Of a stretch of DNA of 64,000 nt, positions 12,230 to 22,870 are shown piece after piece (the first letter of the stretch is position 1; each line of letters begins with the position of its first letter). The position numbers were made by a program, and so were the translations under genes. This DNA comes from Symsagittifera roscoffensis (Eukaryota > Xenacoelomorpha > Acoela > Convolutidae), in assembly GCF_963678635.1 (NCBI RefSeq), contig NC_087065.1:71373345-71437344 (forward strand), written 5' to 3'. The notes below the pieces were generated by a model. It worked only from the letters and a program-made list of their open reading frames with translations. It ran no database searches and was not told the origin of the DNA.

Positions 12230-12361
12230 CTGGAAAAAAAAGAAAAAAAAACTGCTGACACATTCAGATTGATTCCAAGAAAGGGCCAAGATATCGTTCT
12301 GTTCGCAAAACGAACTCAGGGGAAATATTACGCTTGGTTTCCAATTTGAATTTTTTGTCAA

Positions 12362-13927
12362 TCGGAGTCAAGTAACCAATTTACACAGCGCTAAAATTTT
12401 TCAATTCAAGTTTATTTGAAGGGAGGGGGCAAGAATTGATGTAGCTCGGTCTGATAATAATAAGGACACCTAGGCGAAGCTGAGCTTTGCACCCTTTGCG
12501 ATACCAAATAAAATGTCAAATCATAGATATTGTCTCAAACGAAAAATGAAAACATTGAATGAATTCTGTTGAAAAAATGTTAGCAAAAAATCTGGCAGAA
12601 ACTTTTTTACAAATGTTACAGAGAAAAACAACCTAAGACATATGAAAGATTCTGACCAAAAAAAACGTCGTTCATTTTTTCTTATAACCAATAGATGAAA
12701 ACGAAATTTAATAAAAAACGGAGGTTCAAAAATTTCTAAATTTACTCAAAAATGTTCCTTAAAACTTTGCAACCAGACAAACTGCATATCCTAAGAAATA
12801 AATTGGGGACAAGAAAAAGCCTTATCCGTTATTTGCTATGATATGAAATCAAAATGAAAGTAAAAAAATTCAAAAAGAATAAATGCAAAAACTTGCAGAA
12901 AATATGGAAAAAAATTGTGAAAACTATTTTTTTTCAAAATCTTCAGCCAGAAATCTCGTGCCACGCTCGTCATTATTTTTCGTTGACAAAACAGTCAAAT
13001 GCAAAAAAAACATATTGGAAAAACAAATTTTTTTTTTTGAAATAAAATGACCTATGAAAACAAAAAGCTATGCCTTCAACTTAAATCGATTTCAAGTAAA
13101 AACTTACAACACACGAAACCAATTAAAACTACAACTAAATTCACGTTTTGGTAGAACAAAAAAATATATCAGATAACTTGCATCCGAAAAAAAAGTGAAT
13201 ATTTAACGCAACAAAAAATTTCTAGCAGAAAATTTCAAAAAAAAAAATTCTCTAGTAACATAAGGTTTTGGCGTGTAACAAAAACCAGGAGACCATAAAC
13301 TACGTTTAAACCCTTGACAAGGAAGAAAAAATAATGTCCAAAAATAAATCCACCAAAAAAGTTATAGAATTACACACCCGGCAACTAAGCCGACAAAAAT
13401 TGAGTCGAAATCATTGAAGCCGACGAAAAAACCATTTTCTGTTTTGATTTTTTTCAACTGTAATTTCTGTATCCGTCCACTAGCTCTAGAACAGCTGCTA
13501 AACTCTGGAACACCTTCCACGTGCTAAAAAGGGAGATCCTAAAATTGCAGATCCTGGAAAAAAATCTAGTAACCGATTGCAATCCTTCCGATTGCGAAAA
13601 TCAAGAAAAAAAAACAAGTTACGTGACACATTTCATAGATATTAAGTATTTATTCGATTATAAAATATTTTTCACTTTACGTGACACATTGCATAGAGAA
13701 TGAGCATTTTTTCGGTTATGAGATGTTTTTTATTGTTTCGTTTTTGAACTAAAGCTCATGGTAAGTTTGCTCTCAGTTTGCTAACTCGGTTCCTGAGCTA
13801 CCAGCATAATGTACTAATTAAAACTGCTTATATTATACAACCAAGATTGATCTATGTCCAGACTTTTTATCAAAACTTCGTAATAAGAGGCGTTTGCAGC
13901 TAAAGAAAAACAAGACTGCTCGCTCGT
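12362..13927. other. AT-rich DNA without recognised genes
   Basis: Long A-runs and scattered short frames only. Near 12467-12510 it repeats the GAGCTTTGCACC motif seen at 251-290. Near 13385-13425 a degenerate echo of the satellite motif CTAAGCCGACAAAA occurs. Confidence 0.5.
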
Positions 13928-14452
13928 ATCAGGGCGAAGCCCTGAATGTTCCGACTGCCTTTAAGGTTTACGGAGCAGTAATAACATAAACAACATAAAA
14001 ATTAAATGAAATAAAATAAAATGAACATTTTTATTTTCTAAAATTTGAAATTTTTTCTATAAAAATCATCCCCCCACACGCCATATAAAGTACAAAACAA
14101 AAAATTTCGCTTCTAGTAACAAATCAATTAAGGCAAATAAGCTTCTTTTAACCAATTTGGAATGATTTCTAAGACGGATTAAATCTCCGCTTACGCGTTA
14201 ATAGCGCCAGATATATCGCGCGTTAATTGTCCCAAATTGGTCAAAATGGCAATTTTTAAGCCCCCATAACTTTAAAAAAAATGATCACAAGTGAAATAGT
14301 TTTTCAAATTTAAGCTCAGGACAACAATACCTTTTGAATGAAATGAAAAAAAATCGTTAAAAATGGCTCGTTAAAAAGTCGAAATTTGTCTGAAGAAAAA
14401 AACCCACCCCGAGCACAAATATTCCGTTACTTTCGTTTCGAAAGTCGGAACA
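13928..14452 (+). repeat. Dispersed ~550-bp repeat, copy C (most complete)
   Basis: It starts ATCAGGGCGAAGCCCTGAAT and includes CCCCCCACACGCCATATAAA, AGACGGATTAAATCTCCGCT, the ACGCGTTAA / GCGCGTTAA segment and CCCACCCCGAGCACAAATAT. It ends in TTTCGTTTCGAAAGTCGGAAC. The first and last parts contain TGTTCCGACT in inverted orientation. Non-coding. Confidence 0.7.
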
Positions 14453-14680
14453 ACAAATATTCCGCTACTTTCGTTTCGAAAGTCGGAACAATAACTTGAC
14501 TATGGGGCAAACTGCTTGATCCAGAAATTTGTCTGAAGAAAAAAAAACCCACCCCGAGCACAAATATTCCGTTACTTTCGTTTCGAAAGTCGGAACAACA
14601 AATATTCCGCTACTTTCGTTTCGAAAGTCGGAACAATAACTTGACTATGGGGCAAACTGCTTGATCCAGAAATCGGCATG
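14389..14680 (+). repeat. Tandem duplication (~145 bp, 2 copies) of the end of copy C
   Basis: The stretch from GTCTGAAGAAAAAA through CCCACCCCGAGC to TGGGGCAAACTGCTTGATCC occurs twice, offset by about 145 bp. Inside each copy the piece AATATTCCG-TACTTTCGTTTCG is itself doubled. Confidence 0.85.
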
Positions 14681-15236
14681 AACAGCACAACCAGTTTTTG
14701 TTATTTCTAGACATTCGCGAAATGAATTCGGTTATTCCAAGTTTTCGCGACTTTAAAAAATGAACACTTAAGTAGTTGAAAAAACGCACGGTGCTAATTT
14801 TGTTGATCTCTACAATTTTTCTCAAAGTACTAGCATCGTAATTTCTCGCTTTCTGCATTTTGAATCAATCCGCTAGTTTCTTGATTTCGCTTTTCTTATA
14901 ATCGAAAACTGGTTAGTTTTATCTATTAAAAAAGTTTCAATAAGAGCCCAAAAAAATAAATTCCTCCAGGTAATCTTAACATTTTTTTGAAAATCCGCCC
15001 CTCTCGAAAAATTCTAGATCTACGCCAGAAAAGGAGCATCAAGTTCATTCTTATCTTTTTGAAATTAATGACGTCACAGTCACTCTTTTGGGATAAAGGT
15101 CAGTTTGCAAAAACTGTGCAATATTCTTTGCGCATTTAATGCAAGATGCGTCCATACTTAAATCTGACTAATCAAAATTTACTTACAAGAGGTTTCCAAT
15201 TAAGACCGTCTCAGAGCTAAGTGGTCATTTTTTTTG
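14681..15236. other. Intergenic; possible acceptor of a 5' UTR exon at its end
   Basis: No coding region is recognised. At about 15221-15238 the sequence TTTTTTTTGCAG followed by AGTGCTGTC looks like a 3' splice site some 80 bp before the ATG of the next gene. That would fit a 5' UTR intron or trans-splice acceptor. Confidence 0.35.
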
Positions 15237-15316
15237 CAGAGTGCTGTCACAATTGCCCTAAGAACTCTTAAGAAGACTCGGTTTAAACCAATTTTAAAAA
15301 ATCAGAAGCAGAAAAA

Positions 15317-15661
15317 ATGAACAGTTACATCAGCTATTATAATTTTGAAGTCATGCTGGAGAAAAAGAATGCCACACTACCACCGGAAGGATTCGTCACT
15401 CAGGAAAAACTCACTTTCTCGCTGGCAGAGTTTTTTGTTTTACTTTTGGTTACTTTCGTTGTGTTTATGGCTTTAATATTCTGTGCCACTATCATGACAA
15501 AAATGCAAGAAGACCGGAACTTGAATGACGCTCCGTTTCCATTTATCATGTTGCAAACACCGTCGCAAGAAAACTCTAACATCAATAGTGAGATCGTCGG
15601 CGACGAGCAATCATCTGCAGCTACAACACCCCAGGAAAAAGACGAAGAGAAAGGCTTATGA
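15317..15661 (+). CDS. Small single-pass membrane protein, 114 aa, unknown family
   Basis: The ATG at 15317 sits in an A-rich context (GAAAAAATGA), and a splice-acceptor-like TTTTTTTTGCAG lies about 80 bp upstream. The protein has a short N-terminal part with one N-glycosylation sequon (NAT, about residue 18). One hydrophobic helix follows at about residues 35-60 (LAEFFVLLLVTFVVFMALIF), then a short basic step and a polar, Ser/Gln/Glu-rich tail. The topology resembles small KCNE-type or other type I single-pass regulators, but I recognise no family motif and do not assign one. A plausible single coding exon; it could also be the last exon of a longer gene. It stands alone between repeat-rich regions. 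Confidence 0.5.
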   Translation: MNSYISYYNFEVMLEKKNATLPPEGFVTQEKLTFSLAEFFVLLLVTFVVFMALIFCATIMTKMQEDRNLNDAPFPFIMLQTPSQENSNINSEIVGDEQSSAATTPQEKDEEKGL

Positions 15662-17132
15662 AAATTTTCACCCGAGAGCACCAATAAGCAACGAAACTGA
15701 AAAAACGTGTAATTTTGTAGTTCTTCAAATTGAGAAATATAGATTGTAATAATATTAATTAAATCTTGCAGTGCATTGTATTTAAAACCAAAAGCAAACA
15801 TCAACTGTTACAAGTAGGTAGAGAAAAAGTTCTCAAAAGTGTCTGAGAAAATTTTTGATAGGACGAGCGCATAATTAAGAAGTGGCTTCTAAAGTTTGTG
15901 GGCTATTTCAGTATTCAAGATTTTTAGGGCAAAGAAATTGGGAAGTTTAACATAAGCTTTACTTCATCTATTCTTTCTGAAAACTCGAAGTGTGGAAAAT
16001 CTTTGCATTCGGGTATTTTAGTTTATTTTTGTTTTTTTTTTGTTTTCAGGTACCACAAACAATCGTTGAAAGGGGTCGCGTGATGTTTCATATTGAAGCC
16101 CTTGCAGTTGTTATTCTAATCGTTTTCCTTAAAATTTGAGCAAATAAAGCAAGCGAGCTGGCTTAAAACAAAAATAAAACAAAAAATTTGTTGAAATCCA
16201 GCACTATTACTTATCGAAGCTTCTGTTAGCCCTTTTTTGACTACAAAAATGTCCTACGGAAACTTTCTGCAGAAAGTCTTCTAAAATTTGGAAAAAATAC
16301 AAACTTGTGTTGAATTTTTGTATTTTTTTTCTGTTTTCCGAATAAAGTTTTGTTTAAGCGTGTTGTAAAATATGCGTGTTTTACTTTTTTCGACGAATAT
16401 ACCTATTTGCTAGACGTTCCCTCAGATCCGCTGGTGGCTGAACGAATAAAAAACGTCAAAAAATTCCAAAAAAAATTAAAAAGATTTTGCAAAAAATCTG
16501 TTTTTTTTTATTAACATTTGTGGTCGGAATTTTTTGTGCTACTTGCACTTCAACCAGCTATCTTTATTAACCTTCGCAATTAGCCTGGGTTTTGCAAAAG
16601 GGTAATGAAAATGTTCCCCGCTTATAGCTCTGCTCACAGAACTCATCAGTATAACTAATAATCAGGTCACGCTCCAGCGAGTAATTTTACCTGTTTAGAG
16701 TCGACTGCTCAGGTAGTGCTTATACTTGGAAGGATTGTTTATTTAGTGATCAGAAAAAAACTCGGTCAAACAATTTTGGGCAATGCAAAAACAGTCGGCA
16801 GAATTTTCGATTTTTGTTTTCGAGAATTGTTTGTCTCCTCTTGAATAATGAAAATGCAGGTCTTCAGAAGACTTGTGACAGAGAAAAAAAAATAGAAAGA
16901 ACATAGCGACAAAGTAATATAAAACACCGCAAAGTTCAAAGAAGGCATGTTTGCCTTCCAACGAAATTAACAAGTTTCATTGCAAATATAAAATCCAGGT
17001 ACACTAAAGAGTACACAGCCATCTGAAAAAAGTTCTCTTTAATTAAACAAATCAATAACCAGATAAGTTGATCAAAACGATCAAAATTCAAAACTGAGCA
17101 AAATAATAACATTTCCTTCCTCGTTGCAAGGG
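15662..17132. other. Intergenic AT-rich DNA up to the assembly gap
   Basis: No gene supported. Several AATAAA signals are present (for example near 16142 and 16341) and could serve the upstream gene. A TTTTGTTTTCAGGTACCAC acceptor-like site lies at about 16038-16056, but no coding exon was recognised after it. Confidence 0.4.
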
Positions 17133-17332
17133 NNNNNNNNNNNNNNNNNNNNNNNNNNNNNNNNNNNNNNNNNNNNNNNNNNNNNNNNNNNNNNNNNNNN
17201 NNNNNNNNNNNNNNNNNNNNNNNNNNNNNNNNNNNNNNNNNNNNNNNNNNNNNNNNNNNNNNNNNNNNNNNNNNNNNNNNNNNNNNNNNNNNNNNNNNNN
17301 NNNNNNNNNNNNNNNNNNNNNNNNNNNNNNNN
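17133..17332. other. Assembly gap, 200 N
   Basis: Exactly 200 N, probably a placeholder of arbitrary size. It removes the 5' part of the following SGNH-like coding region, so neither its start codon nor the upstream structure of element 1 can be read. Confidence 0.99.
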
Positions 17333-19817
17333 TGGTATCAATGACCATCTACACAGTAGAGGTTTTCTGAGCAGACTCAGAGATCCTACAACAGCAGAGA
17401 ACGCAGTATGGCCAGCGATAAAAGACATCCTTGAGTCGATGGGTGAGTTGGTGGATGCGACGAAGGAGGGGTCATTCAATAAAGTGGCATTGAGAGTAGT
17501 ATTCGCGTTGTCTCCGGGATATGCACATCTCCCGGATGGACTGAAATTCGTGTATGCAATTGTGGCCTTACTCTCGGAAGAAAAATATGAGGTGATCATA
17601 TCAGCTCCGAATCGCCTGATAGAAATGGAGAATCTGAAGCCACTTAAGTCTGAACTGCCTGCAGTATGGTCAGATATCTCAAACGCGATGAGAGGATTCA
17701 AGGACCACGCGCTACACAGGTTAGTGTTGGACGAAGTGCTGGGGTTGGAACTGTCCAATTTCAGTCGACAACTCAAACTGAAACCGGGAATAGACGACGA
17801 CCATCGAGTGATCACGGCAATGTCCAACGACTTATGGTTCCGAGCAATGGAAGTGGCGGGTGAAGACACAAGAAGGAAAAATTCACTGGAGACGAGAGCT
17901 CATCTGGAGGCGATGGTTCTGAGAACCAAGCCGGAAGCCAACCAGTGGCTACACCTGAACCCTAGAGTAGCGGCATTGGGTGCAGATGCTTTTGAGCAAG
18001 GCCCCGTGATGATCACGAAGATGAATGCCTACTTGTTGAAGGAGGTGAACCTGGCGGAAAATGCCGGAGAAAAGACTGCTGAGTTTGTAAACAGAATGTG
18101 TCAGATTACTCTGGAAACCTTCTGGACCAAGGAAATGAAAGGACAGGAGGGCTTTGAAAGGACAGACAGCATGCTAGAAGGGTTGGGAGCCGGATGGACC
18201 GCGTCCTTCTTGGCAAAAGTTTACCAGAAAGTCTCGCACTATTTGATAAAGGAATTCCTCCAAGCAGTAGTGAGAGTGTCGATAGTGGAATTAATAGCCT
18301 TGTTCGTGACATTCGGAGCGCAGAGTTTTGTGAAGGGACCGGCGATGCTGCTCACCGATGGAATTCAGAACCTGCGGCTAGACGGACTTCTGACATTGAT
18401 TGCAATTACCCACGGAAACTTGGGAGGACTAATGGAACTGGCACGTTGTCCAGAGCAGATGAAAGAGAGAGTGAGGAACTTGGATATGAAGAAATCCACG
18501 GACTCGTGGAACAAGATAAGAGACCTGAGACACACTCTTATCCAGTATCTCTTACAACAAAATCGCTTTGGAACGGGAGAAGACGAGACGATTGAAAGAG
18601 AGGAAGATGTTAGACGACATGTTGGAGGCATGCCACTGTTAACTGATCTGAGCTTGGCTATGAGAACTGATCCCTTGGCGCTGATCAGAGGAGTCACGGA
18701 GTTCGTGACAGTGATCTATGGACCAGCAGTCACGTTTGCGTTCCCTGACGTTAAAGTGGAAGCATATAGGAGGTCGGTGCTGCACCTGAACCTCATATCG
18801 GCAGTGGACGGTAGTACACTGAACTGGTGTGAGCAGCACACATTGCGGGAGCTCATGAGTAAAGATCTGTTATTTGCGAAAATATCGGAGCCAGAGATGA
18901 CAGTCATCAATTTTGACGATCACTTCCGTGACCGCATGGGAGAAGTAGAAAGAGGACACATCGAGGTGTTTCCAAAGCTTTGGAATCTGAGACCCTATGA
19001 TAAAACGAATGGTGAGATAACCAGAGTGCCTCGTCTCACTGCAGCATATCACAAAGTGAGGGAAGAGACGAAGGACTGGGGCGATTACAAGAAGCTGCCG
19101 GAGGCAATCCCTGAATTCCCTCTGATAAGAAGGATGTTGCTCGGAGCAGTCTCCGTGGCACAGACTCCTAGATTGGGAGCATTCGTAGCCAATGAAAGGA
19201 GAGTAGGGAATTTCGCGGGAACAATGGATCCATACTTTGTAGGGAGAAATGCCGCCGTGTTACAGTACACACGATTTGCATACACGGATCAAGCGACGAG
19301 AAGGCGAATAAGCAACGCCGCGACTCCCAAGCCTGGAAGATTTGATGAGGAATGGAAGGAATTACGCTTAGCTCCGATGAGGATGAGAGGCAGGACTGAA
19401 TTGCCTGAAGCCTCATTAATCCTGACCAGTGTGAAAAAGGAGATGAAAGTGGGAGGAATATTGCAGACGAGAACTTTCCTAGCACCCTTCGGCTGCGAAG
19501 AAATCAAAGTGGTCCATGGAGAAGAGGAAGATAAATCGGCCGGTACACTGCTCATACCGAGATTCCAGGAAGAAGCCGACAATGACGAACAAGGACCATC
19601 GAGTCCGAACAAAGATAAATCTGAAGGAAATGACGGACAGAGTGGAAGCCGTCAAACCGAAGAACCCATGCAACAAGACCAAGCTGGTGGGGAAGACGAC
19701 AGGGCATCGACAGGAGGAACATCCAGCCTGGATTTCAATATCTTCAGTGATCTTGAGAACAATGCAGATACATTGGAAACGACTGAGCCAGCGGATGAAG
19801 GCATCTCGACAATTTGA
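17333..19817 (+). CDS. Element 1 protein: SGNH-hydrolase-like N-part plus long unknown region (5' truncated by gap)
   Basis: An open frame of about 827 residues runs from the gap to the stop at 19817. The first residues after the gap read GINDHLHS, which fits the block III G-x-N-D of SGNH/GDSL hydrolases. About 150 residues later GIDDDH fits the block V D-x-x-H pair, followed by a terminal helix (NDLWFRAM). The GDS serine block would lie in or before the gap. The next ~550 residues match nothing I know. The last ~100 are acidic and Ser/Gln/Glu-rich, probably disordered. Codon use is GC-richer than the flanking DNA. In element 2 an SGNH protein likewise precedes ORF4, so the gene order is shared. 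Neighbour ORFs follow at once on the same strand. Confidence 0.6.
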
Positions 19818-19833
19818 TTCTCCGTCAGCCTTT

Positions 19834-20301
19834 ATGGAAATGAAACGGAATTTGCCGGAGAGCAGCTCTCCTGGCAATTCAAGAAATAATGACCAGAGAA
19901 TCCTCATGGAATCACCTCGGAGGAGAAGAATAGAGGCTTCAGCCAGAGTACCTTTCTTGGGAACGCTGCCCGAAGGGGAATGGGAAGTACATCACCGAGA
20001 CCACGAGAGTAGGACGGGATGCAAACTGGACAGAGTGGCGTTTAAGGAAGAAGTCTGGACCGTGGTTCAAAGCTATGGGACCCAGTCTATTCTGAAAACG
20101 GGTCTCAACCAACCCTTGATGAGAGAAGTACTGGACAAGCTTGATGAGTGTGAAGGGAGACTGAGTGAGTTGTTGATCGACTCAGCCACTAATGAGGGTG
20201 AAGCGAATTCTCCCATCAAGATGACACCGCAGGACGATATGAAGGAGAGGTGGTGTATCTGTCAAGAACCAGGAGAGGGACGATACGATCAAAAATGGTG
20301 A
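19834..20301 (+). CDS. Element 1 hypothetical ORF between the SGNH protein and ORF4
   Basis: An open frame of 155 codons starts 16 bp after the preceding stop and overlaps the start of the next open frame by about 50 bp. The N-terminal third is Ser/Arg-rich. The middle contains a helical stretch (REVLDKLDECEGRLSELLID) that weakly recalls the sequence just before ORF4 in element 2. The end, WCICQEPGEGRYD, resembles the opening of a PHD finger, but the frame closes before the remaining zinc ligands. It may be a fragment of a longer protein broken by a frameshift. Confidence 0.4.
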   Translation: MEMKRNLPESSSPGNSRNNDQRILMESPRRRRIEASARVPFLGTLPEGEWEVHHRDHESRTGCKLDRVAFKEEVWTVVQSYGTQSILKTGLNQPLMREVLDKLDECEGRLSELLIDSATNEGEANSPIKMTPQDDMKERWCICQEPGEGRYDQKW

Positions 20302-22448
20302 TTGATAAAATCAATGCGATGAAAATGAAGTTAGGCAGCAGAGTGATGCCGAGGAGAGTTGGAAAGACGAAGGTGGATTCAGAAATATCGATGAAAGCTG
20401 GTAACTCAGCGAAAAGGAAACGAGTTGAGGAGGTCATGGATTTGGGGCAAGGTGATTATCAATTGTCTGGCACAGATAGAATATTAACTGATATAGCGAT
20501 GGTGCCACCCATTCTCATGGCGGGGATAAAATCAACCGGTTATAAATCCAAAAGGAGTGACCGCACTCTGACTGGAGCAACTTTAGAAATGGAAATACTC
20601 AGCCAATGTGGAGAGAGCAAAATGAAAGACTTCAAGCCATCTCCCATGAATCATGGAAAGGGAAGTGTCGCAGGATAACTAACACCAGTGGAATACAACC
20701 GACTGACAGTGTCGGAGACTGTGTCGATAGATGAACCCACCGGTGGATACATGGAGATGTTGGAATACCGAAACTCGGCTAGAGGGTATGTAATGGCCCT
20801 GGAAGACGAAAAAGCCATGGAGGGTTATCTGGAAACGATGTTGCAAGGCACCACCCTCAAGCAGAAGGCGTACGGGACTTTGGCGTCGTCTGACATACAG
20901 GCGGAAACGATCGAGCAGTTAGTGAGCCTTCCATGGAAAGCAGTAGTGTTGAGGTATTTCGAAGAAGAAATGAGGACTACGCCAAGAATACATGCTCTCG
21001 TGGCAGTACCTTACGTAAGAACAGAGTTACAACTCAGGTTCGACTGGTGCATGATGGGACTGACTCGCGAAGAATATGACTCAGAAGAAAGGAAGAGCTC
21101 AAAAGAGGAAAAGGTTTTCCTTATGACGAACCTGAGGGATCTGATAGTCCAGGAGGGAGCAGCAGTAGCGTGTGCGAAGCGGAGAGACGCTCTCTGTTTC
21201 ATTCGATTCCTGATAGAGCAGATTTCAGTACCTGCATTAAACACTTGTGTTAAAATGTTGAGGGAAGGCGATGAGCGAACGAAAGCCTTATTCTTGCTAG
21301 CACTGCTGGATATGCAGCAAAGTAAACCGATGAGGGTGAACATGAAAGAACCTGAGGAGTTAGAACCCATGAAAAAGATAGACGAAATCAGGAGATTCTC
21401 AAACAAGGAGCTGAGACTCACTAAAAAATCTATGGGAGCATTGCCGAAATCCAGTGAATACTGTGGACCGATCAAGAAGAAATCGTATGGCTACGTATCC
21501 GGGATCATAGGGATCGCGTACAATCCTTTCCTGAGTGAAGACATACGCGATTGCTTCTTCGATTATGAGCAGGCGGTGTTGCTAAGATTCTGGACGTCCA
21601 GAATTGTAACGATTAAGAGCGTTAACAATCCACATGCCAAATTGGGACTGGTCTTGGAAGAAGAGGTGACTGCACCTTCAGTACCAAAATCCGACAAAAG
21701 AGTGGAGTTTGGGTTGGGATTCTCAGATGAATTACTGAGAACGAGCTTGATGACAGTGTGGGAATTGATGAGGCCATCATGGTGTCCTAGTCCCAACGCT
21801 GACTCAATATTACGGGCGACGCAAGACGTACAGAGGGAACTGAATGCAGACTGTAACCTGCGTGACCTCAACATCATATATAATGTGATGATAACAGCCT
21901 CTAAGAGCAACGGAGAAGATAATGTGGAGTTGCCTGGCTGGGGACCAGAAGACTGGGTAAAACCTGGTAGCTGTCTGGCGGAAGTCTGTGGACTGGAGGG
22001 TCACGTTTGTGGAGGTCTGGACTGTGTGAAGACCCTGGAGAAACAACACAAGCAATTGACGGTATTGTTTGGGAATGTAGTGATGAAAGCTAGAACAGAA
22101 ACGGAACTGATAGCAGATTGCCATGGAGGAACCGATGTGAATCTAGTGACTGCACTAGGATTCTACAGCATGTTTGGTTCTTTAGAGTCACTATTGAATC
22201 TGGAACAGAAACATGAGGTGGTCACAGCCATCAGTGTAGAAGTATTCCCAGGAGTTCTGCAGACTGAACAGAAATACATAGGGAAATGGAGGGAAGCAAT
22301 CGAGACAGAAATGAACATCAGACACAGTGAGACTTATTGTAGACCATCAGGAGCACGATGTTTGGTGGGTTCAACGTTGGCTCCAATGTGCATGAGCAGA
22401 TACCCTGTACATTTCGTGGCCATGGTTCAGAGCAGTGGTGTACAGTGA
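20250..22448 (+). pseudogene. Element 1 copy of ORF4 (unknown large protein), broken by an in-frame TAA
   Basis: Two open stretches in one frame, 20250-20678 and 20688-22448, are separated only by a TAA at 20676. The second stretch aligns by eye along its length with the two minus-strand ORFs at 25650-28669. Shared landmarks are the KIDEIRRF-NK motif, AYNPFL, VP-S-KRVE, LLRPSWCP or LMRPSWCP with a following acidic tract, a cysteine cluster (PGSCL...CG...H.C.G..C), and VNL-TALGF followed by VTA-SVE--PGVLQ. The function is unknown and no enzyme motif is recognised. The Cys/His cluster could bind zinc. At 22448 the frame ends where a deletion relative to element 2 begins. Confidence 0.7.
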
Positions 22449-22800
22449 ATATCAGCTGGACATTGGAGCAGGAGCTTTCAAGCAAGCTCTCGTGACTCAT
22501 CGGAATGCAGTGACCACCGCTGTGAAAAGAATTTCCAGGACGAGTGAGCGTAGTGGAAAGGAGAAGGCAGAGATGCTGAAAGAAGATTTGGAGAGAAACG
22601 TGACGTTGTGTCTCCACAACAGCTTCTGCAGGAACAGAGAATCTAACGTGGATCCCCTACCTTGTTGTAAACAGAGGGTGGAAGAGCAGAAGTGTTGGAG
22701 GACGGCTTCCAGCAGCGTCAGGATAGCTAACGACGTGTTACAAGATACGGAAACTGAGAGTGCAGAGTCAGTATCACAGGAGGAAGAAATGGAACATTGA
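22435..22800 (+). pseudogene. C-terminal part of element 1 ORF4, out of frame after an internal deletion
   Basis: About 120 codons match the C-terminus of the element 2 ORF4. Both have AFK--L-THRNA-TT--KR, then an E-DL--NV-L-LHNSFC block, then RES-V--LP and an acidic end. Compared with element 2, roughly 200 residues are missing between this piece and the preceding frame, and the reading frame shifts at the junction. A single deletion could explain both. The stop at 22800 is probably the natural end of the protein. Confidence 0.7.
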
Positions 22801-22846
22801 CGGATGACCGAAAGACAAGATGAAAAAAGAGATGGAATTAGAAGAA

Positions 22847-22870
22847 TTTAGAAGTTTTATAACTTCTAAA
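22847..22870 (+). other. Perfect 10-bp stem-loop just after ORF4
   Basis: TTTAGAAGTT, a four-base TTAT loop, then AACTTCTAAA. It lies 47 bp after the ORF4 stop on the coding strand, so it would form in the element's transcript. Confidence 0.7.

Noticed and set aside
20250-20301. PHD finger from WCICQEP
   Set aside because: Only the first two ligands fit. The frame closes and the following frames do not supply the remaining Cys/His residues.
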